Assembly (NCBI GenBank): GCA_903917305.1
Contig: CAIXAA010000954.1
Span: 1-7,098, forward strand
Reading direction: 5' to 3'
Source of the DNA: an uncultured Myxococcales bacterium
GTDB lineage: Bacteria; Myxococcota_A; UBA9042
DNA: 7,098 bases
Of the stretch, positions 1 through 4,758 are shown in pieces; position 1 is the stretch's first letter, and each line of letters begins with the position of its first letter. Below the pieces are notes generated by a model. The model was not told the origin of the DNA and did no database searches. It saw only the letters and a program-made list of their open reading frames with translations. The translations under genes and the position numbers were made by a program.

Positions 1-146
1 ACGAAGCCGAAGCCGCGCGAACGACCCGTCTCCCGGTCCGTGATCACCTTGGCGTCGACGACCTCCCCGAAGCGCTCGAAAGCAGCGCGGAGTGACGCGT
101 CGACCGTGTTCCAACTCAAGCCACCGACAAACAATTTCTTTCCCAT
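1..146 (-). CDS. RRM-family RNA-binding protein (N-terminal part, cut by window edge)
   Basis: The visible 48 residues start MGKKLFVGGLSWNT and form most of a single RNA recognition motif. RNP2 (KLFVGGL) is at residues 4-10, the first helix (ASLRAAFERFG) follows, and the RNP1 core RGFGF is at 44-48, just before the sequence runs out. This is the pattern of the small glycine-tailed bacterial RRM proteins, about 80-150 residues long, which bind single-stranded RNA in the cytoplasm and are often cold-inducible. That family role is known; nothing here proves cold induction. The ATG at 146-144 is chosen because the RRM begins right after it, as is usual, and a purine-rich stretch (AGAGAGAAG on the minus strand) lies about 6 bases upstream. 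The gene lies downstream of, and on the same strand as, the dehydrogenase gene, but 312 bases and several hairpins separate them, so it probably has its own promoter. Confidence 0.9.
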   Translation of the reverse strand, partial: MGKKLFVGGLSWNTVDASLRAAFERFGEVVDAKVITDRETGRSRGFGF

Positions 147-225
147 TGAAACTTCTCTCTTCTTTACGTGCTTCTGACAGCCCTCTGCCCCCCCGCATGC
201 AACCGATTTGCACCGAGGGTGACCA

Positions 226-254
226 ATACTACCATGGGGTAGTCTGTGTTAAAA
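226..254 (-). promoter_or_regulatory. Candidate promoter with internal palindrome for the RRM gene
   Basis: On the minus strand TAGTAT (231-226) resembles a -10 box (4 of 6 to TATAAT). Upstream lies either TTTTAA (254-249, 17-base spacing) or TTAACA (252-247, 5 of 6 to TTGACA but only 15-base spacing). A 6-bp perfect inverted repeat, ACTACC/GGTAGT (228-233 and 238-243, 4-base centre), sits in the spacer and overlaps the -10 box, the position of a repressor operator. Transcription from here would give a leader of roughly 70 bases. This is an inference from weak consensus matches in the only A+T-richer part of the flank. Confidence 0.35.
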
Positions 255-268
255 GAGCTTGTTGACAG

Positions 269-293
269 GACGGCGCAACTGTGTGGCGCCGTC
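269..293. other. 8-bp perfect stem-loop in the intergenic region
   Basis: GACGGCGC (269-276) is the exact reverse complement of GCGCCGTC (286-293), with a 9-base loop (AACTGTGTG). It lies between the dehydrogenase 3' end and the candidate RRM promoter. It could stop or stabilise read-through transcripts coming from the right, but no T-run follows it directly on either strand, so it is not a classical intrinsic terminator. Confidence 0.5.
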
Positions 294-355
294 GGCCCGC
301 AAGTGGGCACGGTAAGAAAAGACTCAATGATTCTCGTCTTGGGTGTTTGCGCAGC

Positions 356-375
356 GCTCGGGGAAGCTCGGGGAA
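356..375. repeat. 10-bp tandem duplication
   Basis: GCTCGGGGAA occurs twice back to back without mismatch (356-365 and 366-375), immediately before the REP-like unit. A slippage duplication is the simplest reading; no function is evident. Confidence 0.6.
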
Positions 376-379
376 AGTG

Positions 380-420
380 ACCCTTCGACTCGTCCGGCCT
401 TCGGCGGACTCGCTCAGGGT
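380..420. repeat. REP-like imperfect palindromic unit
   Basis: The unit is bounded by ACCCT (380-384) and AGGGT (416-420) and has an inner stem GTCCG/CGGAC (392-396 and 405-409) around a CTTC-containing loop. The ends read CCCTTCGACTCG and ACTCGCTCAGGG. The CCCTTCGAC...GCTCAGGG pattern resembles short palindromic units I recall being dispersed between genes in many high-GC environmental genomes; that is memory, not a search. Only one copy is seen in the window, and it sits in the expected place, just past a stop codon. Its right end shares two bases with the stem-loop at 419-462. Confidence 0.5.
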
Positions 421-462
421 AGCTGACGGGGCCCGAGCGCTGCGCGCTCACCCGTCAGCTAC
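419..462 (-). terminator. Long stem-loop across the dehydrogenase stop codon (possible terminator)
   Basis: GTAGCTGACGGG (419-430) and CCCGTCAGCTAC (451-462) are a perfect 12-bp inverted repeat, and within the 20-base centre GAGCGC (435-440) pairs with GCGCTC (444-449). The TAG stop of the dehydrogenase gene (461-459) lies inside the right arm. The position suits a 3'-end structure that ends or protects the minus-strand transcript. No T-run follows on the minus strand, so termination would have to be atypical; transcript protection or a repeat-derived element are alternatives. Confidence 0.4.
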
Positions 463-1226
463 TTCGGCGCCATGCGCAGCGCGCCGTCGAGCCGGATCGT
501 CTCGCCATTGAGCATGACGTTCTCGATGATCTGCACCGCCAGGCGGGCGTATTCGTCCGGATCGCCCAAGCGCTGCGGGAACGGCACGGTCTGCGCGAGC
601 ACGGTCTGCACCTGCTCCGGCAGGCTGGCGAGCATCGGCGTCTTGAACAGGCCGGGCGCGATGGTGCACACGCGGATGCCGATGTTGGACAGGTCGCGGG
701 CGACGGGCAGCGTCAGCGCGCGGATGGCGCCCTTGGACGCCGCGTAGGCGGCCTGGCCGATCTGGCCCTCGAACGCCGCGACGCTGGCGGTGTTGATGAA
801 GACGCCGCGCTCGCCATCGGCGCCGGCTTCGGTCTCGGACAGGCGCGCGGCGGCGAGGCGCATCGTGTTGAAGCTACCGCCGACGTTGACGGTCAGGACC
901 TTCATGAACAAGCCGAGGTCGTGCGGGCCCTTCTTCGAGATGGTGCGCTGCGCGATGGCGATGCCGGCGCAGTTCACGACGACGTTGACGACGCCCCACT
1001 TGGCCTGGGCGGCATCGAGCGCGGCCGTCACGTCGGCTTCACTGGTGACGTCGCAGGGGGAGAAGATGGCGTTGCCGCCAATCTCGGCGGCCACGGTCGC
1101 GCCGGCGCTCGAGGGCAGGTCGCAGACCACGACGCGCGCGCCCAGCTTGCCCAGGCGCAAGGCCGTCGCACGTCCGAGTCCAGAGGCACCGCCGGTGACC
1201 AGAGCAACCACGCTTGAAATGTTCAT
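459..1226 (-). CDS. HSD10-type 3-hydroxyacyl-CoA dehydrogenase (short-chain dehydrogenase)
   Basis: The 255-residue protein is a classical short-chain dehydrogenase. It has the nucleotide-binding TGGASGLG at 11-18, Asp36 at the end of strand 2 (NAD rather than NADP), CDV at 58-60, NCAG at 85-88 in place of NNAG, and the catalytic set Ser148, Tyr161 and Lys165 in TASVAAFEGQIGQAAY-AASK. The stretches IAPGLFKTP (189-197), VPFPQRLGDPDEYA (214-227) and NGETIRLDGALRM (240-252) match my memory of human HSD17B10 closely. That family oxidises 3-hydroxyacyl-CoAs, including 2-methyl-3-hydroxybutyryl-CoA of isoleucine breakdown. The length is normal. The ATG at 1226-1224 is chosen because the Rossmann strand starts straight after it and AAGGA (1237-1233) lies 6 bases upstream; a much longer open frame upstream has no domain content. 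It follows the methyltransferase gene on the same strand after 269 bases, so it may have its own promoter. The exact substrate is inferred. Confidence 0.95.
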   Translation of the reverse strand: MNISSVVALVTGGASGLGRATALRLGKLGARVVVCDLPSSAGATVAAEIGGNAIFSPCDVTSEADVTAALDAAQAKWGVVNVVVNCAGIAIAQRTISKKGPHDLGLFMKVLTVNVGGSFNTMRLAAARLSETEAGADGERGVFINTASVAAFEGQIGQAAYAASKGAIRALTLPVARDLSNIGIRVCTIAPGLFKTPMLASLPEQVQTVLAQTVPFPQRLGDPDEYARLAVQIIENVMLNGETIRLDGALRMAPK

Positions 1227-1495
1227 CGTTTTTCCTTGGTTGAAGGGACGCGCCGCCTCGGTCTCTTGGCCGCCAGCGCTGCTGCGCGCGAACGCTGTCA
1301 GAACGGCGGCCAAGGTGCAACCGGCGCAGCCTGCGGCGCCGCCGATTGCCTGTCCGCTTGCCGTGCCGGCGTCGCATCTGGCGGCGAGCAAAGCGCGGGC
1401 GCTGCCGTTGCCGGCTGGTGTGCCGCGATCTCGGCACCCTGCGCGCACCGCCGTTTTCGCCCCGGCGTGTCGAGTTGCTTGAATCTTCTGGCTAA
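1227..1495. other. Gene-free leader between methyltransferase and dehydrogenase genes
   Basis: Open frames cross these 269 bases on both strands but give only Ala/Arg/Gly-rich, pattern-free translations, so I see no gene. The region contains the Shine-Dalgarno of the dehydrogenase, a 10-bp inverted repeat at 1265-1314, and a 6-bp stem-loop GTGCCG/CGGCAC (1420-1425 and 1432-1437) about 60 bases past the methyltransferase stop. No convincing -35/-10 pair is visible. Confidence 0.5.
1265..1314. promoter_or_regulatory. 10-bp inverted repeat upstream of the dehydrogenase gene
   Basis: CTTGGCCGCC (1265-1274) and GGCGGCCAAG (1305-1314) are exact reverse complements 30 bases apart; just inside, AGCG (1275-1278) can pair with CGCT (1293-1296). 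The repeat begins 39 bases before the dehydrogenase start codon. It could be a two-site operator (centre spacing 40 bases, about four helical turns) or a leader RNA hairpin. No regulator family can be named from it. Confidence 0.4.
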
Positions 1496-2065
1496 TCAGC
1501 CGCGTGCGGCGCTGCTTGCCCAGGCCGTGCCGGCGGGGCGCTCCAGGCTCAGCAGGAAGCGTTTGCGATCCAGGCCCCAGGAGAAGCCGCCGAGCCCGCC
1601 ACCCGCCGCGAGGACGCGGTGGCAGGGCACGAGGATGGGGATTGGGTTGCGGCCGATCGCACCGCCGACGGCGCGCGCCGCGCGTGGACTGCCGGCTTTT
1701 GCTGCGAGATCCGCGTAGCTGCACCACTGCCCGCAGCCCACGCCGCAGAGCGCGACGAGGACGCGCTGTTGGAAGGCCGGCAGGCCGCGCAGGTCGATGT
1801 CGATGTTCAAGCTCATGTCTGTGCTGGAGAAGTACTCGCTGAGGCAGCGGGCGGCGCGCTCGGCGTCGGCGGTTTCGCTGGCGCGGCGGCAGGGGAAGCG
1901 GCGCTCCAACTCCTGCCACGGATCGCGATCGCCCTCGGCGGCGAGGAAGCAGACGCCGCGCGGCGAGCAGGCGACGGTCAGCGGGCCAAAAGGCGAAGCA
2001 AAAGTATGCAGTTGAATCGGCACGGGCCGGTCGCTGGCGAGGACGGGATCGGTGGCAACGGTCAT
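1496..2065 (-). CDS. ogt: Methylated-DNA-[protein]-cysteine S-methyltransferase
   Basis: This is a suicide DNA-repair enzyme that moves the alkyl group from O6-alkylguanine to its own cysteine. The 189-residue protein has the N-terminal ribonuclease-H-like domain (about 15-95) and the C-terminal domain (about 96-175). The active-site PCHR is at 147-150, so Cys148 is the acceptor. The DNA-binding helix-turn-helix covers SYADLAAKAGSPRAARAVGGA, with Arg131 as the expected arginine finger, followed by IGRNPIPILVPCHRV and FSWGLDRKRFLL (161-172). It lacks the Ada metal-binding and AraC domains, so it is the stand-alone Ogt/MGMT form. The ATG at 2065 is preferred over one 18 codons upstream because AGAGAGG lies about 6 bases before it and the upstream residues are unlike the family. 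Cysteine is unusually frequent (eight), three of them in CGVGCGQWC (107-115). The gene diverges from the liu operon and is functionally unrelated to it. Confidence 0.95.
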   Translation of the reverse strand: MTVATDPVLASDRPVPIQLHTFASPFGPLTVACSPRGVCFLAAEGDRDPWQELERRFPCRRASETADAERAARCLSEYFSSTDMSLNIDIDLRGLPAFQQRVLVALCGVGCGQWCSYADLAAKAGSPRAARAVGGAIGRNPIPILVPCHRVLAAGGGLGGFSWGLDRKRFLLSLERPAGTAWASSAARG

Positions 2066-2192
2066 GGTGCGCCTCTCTTGGTCGCAGCGCCGCCGGCAGG
2101 AGTCCGATCCCGCTTGCACCGCGCGCGTGCAGCCGAAATGGACCGCACCCCCGCCTCGACGTCAAGCGGAGCCAATGCTACAAGGGCGCGCC
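2066..2192. promoter_or_regulatory. Divergent promoter region between ogt and the liu operon
   Basis: These 127 bases separate two start codons pointing away from each other, so both promoters should be here or just inside the genes. A stem-loop or operator-like palindrome is centred near 2123: GC-T-TGCAC (2112-2119) against GTGCA-GC (2127-2133), with one unpaired T and a CGCGCGC centre. No clear sigma-70 box stands out in this GC-rich stretch, and I cannot assign the palindrome to a regulator such as LiuR. Confidence 0.45.
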
Positions 2193-3800
2193 ATGGAGAT
2201 CCTGGACACACTCGCTGAACTGCATACCGAAGAGGCCGCCCGCTGGCGTGCCCACCATCAACGGCTCGCGGAGAACCTGCGCAGCCACCTCGCGACCGTG
2301 CGTCAGGGCGGTCCACCGGTGGCCCGGCAGCGGCATACGGAGCGCGGCGCCCTGATGGCGCGCGATCGCGTCGACCAGCTGCTCGATCCGGGCAGCCCGT
2401 TCCTCGAGATCGCGCCGCTGGCTGCATGGGGCATGTACGAGAACTCCGCGAATTCGGCGGGGATTGTCACCGGAATCGGCCGCGTCATGGGCCGCGAAGT
2501 GATGATCATCTGCAACGACGCCACCGTGAAAGGCGGCTCGTACCTGCCGATGACGGTGAAGAAGCACTTGCGCGCCCAGGACATCGCCGCCGAGAACCGC
2601 CTGCCGTGCATCTACCTCGTCGATTCCGGCGGCGCCTTCCTGCCGCTGCAGGCCGATGTCTTCCCGGATCGCGAGCACTTCGGCCACATCTTCTACAACC
2701 AGGCGCGCATGTCAGCGGCGGGCATTCCGCAGATCGCCGTCGTGCTGGGCATGTGCACGGCGGGCGGCGCGTACCTGCCGGCGATGTCCGACGAAGCGAT
2801 CATCGTCCGCAACCGCGGCACCATCTACCTGGCGGGGCCGCCGCTGGTGAAGGCCGCGACCGGCGAAGTGATTACCGCGGAGGAGCTGGGCGGTGGCGAC
2901 ATCCACACGCGTGTCTCCGGCGTCGCGGACCACCTCGCGGATGACGATGCGCACGCGCTGCAGATCTGCCGCACCATCGTGGGCACGCTGAACACGCCCA
3001 AGCCGGTGCAGGGCATCTTCCGCGAGCCGGAGCCGCCGCGCTATGATCCCGAGGAGTTGCTGTCGGTGGTGCCGGCGGACCTGCGCACGCCCTACGACGT
3101 CCGCGAAGTCCTCGCGCGCGTGGTGGACGGCTCGCGCTTCCACGAGTTCAAGCCGCGCTACGGCACGACGATCGTCACGGGTTTCGCGCACATCCACGGC
3201 ATGCCGGTGGCCATCCTGGCCAACAACGGCGTGCTGTTCTCCGAGTCGGCCTTGAAGGCCGCGCACTTCATCGAGCTGGCCTGCGCGCGCAAGACGCCGC
3301 TGCTGTTCCTGCAGAATGTCACCGGATTCATGGTGGGTTCGCAGGCGGAGCACGGCGGCATCGCCAAGGACGGCGCGAAGATGGTGCACGCCGTCTCCGT
3401 TGCGAATGTCCCAAAGATTACGATGATCATTGGCGGAAGCTACGGCGCCGGCAACTATGGCATGTGCGGTCGCGCCTATGAGCCGCGCTTCCTGTTCACC
3501 TGGCCGAATGCGCGCATCTCGGTCATGGGCGCGGAGCAGGCGGCTGTCGTGATGACGACCGTCAAGCGCGACCAGCTGGAGAAGGAAGGCAAGCAGCTGT
3601 CGGCGGAGGAGGAAGAGGCCATCCGCGCCCCGATCCTCGCGAAGTACGAGGCGGAGGGCAATCCGTACCACGCGACCTCGCGGCTGTGGGACGACGGCAT
3701 CATCGAGATGACGCAGACCCGCGACGTCCTCGGGCTGGCCTTGTCGGCGTGCTACAACGCGCCGATCGGCGAGTGGCGGCCGGGTGTGATTCGAATGTAA
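2193..3800 (+). CDS. liuB: Methylcrotonyl-CoA carboxylase, beta (carboxyltransferase) subunit
   Basis: This subunit moves the carboxyl group from carboxybiotin to 3-methylcrotonyl-CoA, giving 3-methylglutaconyl-CoA in leucine and isovalerate breakdown. At 535 residues it has the usual MCC-beta length. The N-half crotonase-like domain carries the first oxyanion-hole segment GMCTAGGAYLPAMSDE (186-201); the C-half carries the second, GGSYGAGNYGMCGRAYEPRF (414-433). RDRVDQLLDPGSPFLE (57-72), GMYENSANSAGIVTGIG (80-96), IFYNQARMSAAGIPQ (166-180) and LFLQNVTGFMVG (371-382) are hallmarks of the MCC branch rather than the propionyl/acetyl-CoA branch. Geranyl-CoA carboxylase is the nearest alternative, but the leucine-pathway neighbours favour MCC. 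The ATG at 2193 has AAGGG six bases upstream; an in-frame ATG at 2175 with GGAG before it would add six residues and cannot be excluded. It is the first gene of the plus-strand operon; 105 bases separate it from the hydratase gene. Confidence 0.96.
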   Translation: MEILDTLAELHTEEAARWRAHHQRLAENLRSHLATVRQGGPPVARQRHTERGALMARDRVDQLLDPGSPFLEIAPLAAWGMYENSANSAGIVTGIGRVMGREVMIICNDATVKGGSYLPMTVKKHLRAQDIAAENRLPCIYLVDSGGAFLPLQADVFPDREHFGHIFYNQARMSAAGIPQIAVVLGMCTAGGAYLPAMSDEAIIVRNRGTIYLAGPPLVKAATGEVITAEELGGGDIHTRVSGVADHLADDDAHALQICRTIVGTLNTPKPVQGIFREPEPPRYDPEELLSVVPADLRTPYDVREVLARVVDGSRFHEFKPRYGTTIVTGFAHIHGMPVAILANNGVLFSESALKAAHFIELACARKTPLLFLQNVTGFMVGSQAEHGGIAKDGAKMVHAVSVANVPKITMIIGGSYGAGNYGMCGRAYEPRFLFTWPNARISVMGAEQAAVVMTTVKRDQLEKEGKQLSAEEEEAIRAPILAKYEAEGNPYHATSRLWDDGIIEMTQTRDVLGLALSACYNAPIGEWRPGVIRM

Positions 3801-3905
3801 TCCTGAGCACTTTCGCACTGATCCGGCGGCGCATCGCTGAAGTCCGCGCGGCGGCGCACTGCACGATGGGAAGCCTGGAAGACAGTTGAACCAACCGGAG
3901 TCGCC
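3801..3905 (+). other. Spacer between liuB and liuC with a 10-bp direct repeat
   Basis: There is no gene in these 105 bases. CGGCGGCGCA occurs at 3824-3833 and again at 3849-3858, 25 bases apart, and the liuC Shine-Dalgarno GGAG is at 3897-3900. The repeat is simple GC-rich sequence and may be chance. No terminator is seen, so transcription probably continues from liuB. Confidence 0.4.
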
Positions 3906-4685
3906 ATGATTCGCCTCGAACTCTCCGCCGGCATCGGCCGCATCACCCTCGCCCGCCCCGAGAAGCGCAACGCCTTTGACGGCACCATGCTCGCCGCCAT
4001 CGGCAAGGCCATCGGCGACTGGGGCGACGACCCCGCCTGCCGCGTCATCATCCTCGGCGCCGACGGCCAGATGTTCTGCGCCGGAGCGGACATCGGCTGG
4101 ATGGCCGAACAAGCCATGGACGGCCCGGAGGCCAACCGCGCCGGTGCCCGCGCGTTGGGCGCCGTGTTCCACGCCATCGCAAATTCGCGCAAGCCGGTCG
4201 TCGGCCGCATCCAGGGCGCAGCCCGCGGCGGCGGCGTCGGGCTCGCGGCCGCATGCGACATCTGCGTGGCGTCCACCGCCGCCTCCTTCGCGCTGACCGA
4301 AGTGCGCCTCGGGCTCGTCCCCGCCGTCATCTCCCCGTTCGTCGTCGAGCGTCTCGGACCCAGCCAGGCGCGGGCGCTGTTCATGACCGGCGATGCCATC
4401 GACGGCGCGGAGGCCTACCGACTTGGCCTGGCGCATCACCTCGTCGCGCCTGCCGATCTCGACGCCAAGGTGGATCAGATCGTCCAGTCGCTGCTGGCGG
4501 GCGGTCCGGAGGCGCTGCTGGCCTGCAAGCAGCTCGTCGCTGACGTCGCGTTTCGCCAGCCGGCAGAAGTTCTTGAAAAAACTGTGGAAGCCATTGCGCG
4601 CAGGCGCGAGTCGGCGGAAGCGCAGGAGGGCATGGGCGCCTTCCTCGAGCGCCGCCCGGCCGCTTGGATTCCGCAGGCGAAGTAG
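3906..4685 (+). CDS. liuC: Methylglutaconyl-CoA hydratase (enoyl-CoA hydratase family)
   Basis: The enzyme adds water to 3-methylglutaconyl-CoA to form HMG-CoA, the step between MCC and HMG-CoA lyase. The 259-residue crotonase-fold protein has ARPEKRNAFD (16-25), the first oxyanion-hole segment CAGADI (58-63), the second GAARGGGVGLAAACD (104-118), and TEVRLGLVPAVISPFVV (131-147). This last stretch, with Glu132, is typical of the LiuC/AtuE group and not of FadB-type hydratases. Gly112 stands where general enoyl-CoA hydratases have their first catalytic glutamate, which as I recall is also normal for LiuC. Arg107 is odd: this position before GGG is usually Phe, Leu or Tyr. The ATG has GGAG five bases upstream and the family pattern starts immediately. 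The gene lies between the two carboxylase genes, which strongly supports the leucine role; gamma-carboxygeranoyl-CoA hydratase is the main alternative. Confidence 0.93.
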   Translation: MIRLELSAGIGRITLARPEKRNAFDGTMLAAIGKAIGDWGDDPACRVIILGADGQMFCAGADIGWMAEQAMDGPEANRAGARALGAVFHAIANSRKPVVGRIQGAARGGGVGLAAACDICVASTAASFALTEVRLGLVPAVISPFVVERLGPSQARALFMTGDAIDGAEAYRLGLAHHLVAPADLDAKVDQIVQSLLAGGPEALLACKQLVADVAFRQPAEVLEKTVEAIARRRESAEAQEGMGAFLERRPAAWIPQAK

Positions 4686-4700
4686 GGGCGACGCGCCCCT
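4684..4700 (+). other. 7-bp stem-loop over the liuC stop codon
   Basis: AGGGGCG (4684-4690) and CGCCCCT (4694-4700) pair perfectly around a 3-base loop, starting inside the TAG stop (4683-4685). A short GTTTC follows at 4706-4710, not a real T-run. A second weak stem, GCCCA/TGGGC (4729-4733 and 4739-4743), lies shortly before the next start. Since pathway genes continue downstream, partial attenuation or 3'-end protection is more likely than full termination; the element may also be a small dispersed repeat. Confidence 0.45.
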
Positions 4701-4758
4701 GCATCGTTTCTACTGAGCGTGCCGCCTGGCCCAACACCTGGGCGAATGCGTGGGGAAG

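Larger units (their letters stand above)
147..458. other. Non-coding region between RRM gene and dehydrogenase gene
   Basis: I find no gene in these 312 bases; the open frames crossing them have no recognisable protein pattern. The region is less GC-rich than the genes in its left half. Reading from left to right it holds the RRM leader with a run of seven C (188-194), a candidate minus-strand promoter with a palindrome (226-254), an 8-bp stem-loop (269-293), a 10-bp tandem duplication (356-375), a REP-like unit (380-420) and a long stem-loop over the neighbouring stop codon (419-462). It is therefore mainly the 3' flank of one gene and the regulatory 5' flank of the next, both on the minus strand. 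Confidence 0.7.

Noticed and set aside
262..267. TTGACA on the plus strand as a -35 box
   Set aside because: No -10-like sequence lies 16-18 bases downstream (only GC-rich stem-loop sequence) and no plus-strand gene follows.
281..511. Plus-strand open frame of 76 codons in the intergenic region
   Set aside because: It crosses palindromic repeats and the stop codon of the dehydrogenase gene, with no good ribosome binding site and no protein pattern.
1236..1718. Plus-strand open frame of 160 codons across the gap and the end of ogt
   Set aside because: No motif, Arg/Ala-rich composition, and it overlaps the conserved active-site part of ogt on the other strand.
1227..2165. N-terminal extension of the dehydrogenase frame through and past ogt (total 568 codons)
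   Set aside because: The added 313 residues lack family similarity and overlap ogt in another frame; a good Shine-Dalgarno and the normal start of the fold lie at 1226.
2712..4439. Minus-strand open frame of 575 codons opposite liuB and liuC
   Set aside because: Same reason: composition of an antisense shadow, no recognisable motif, and full overlap with two well-supported genes.
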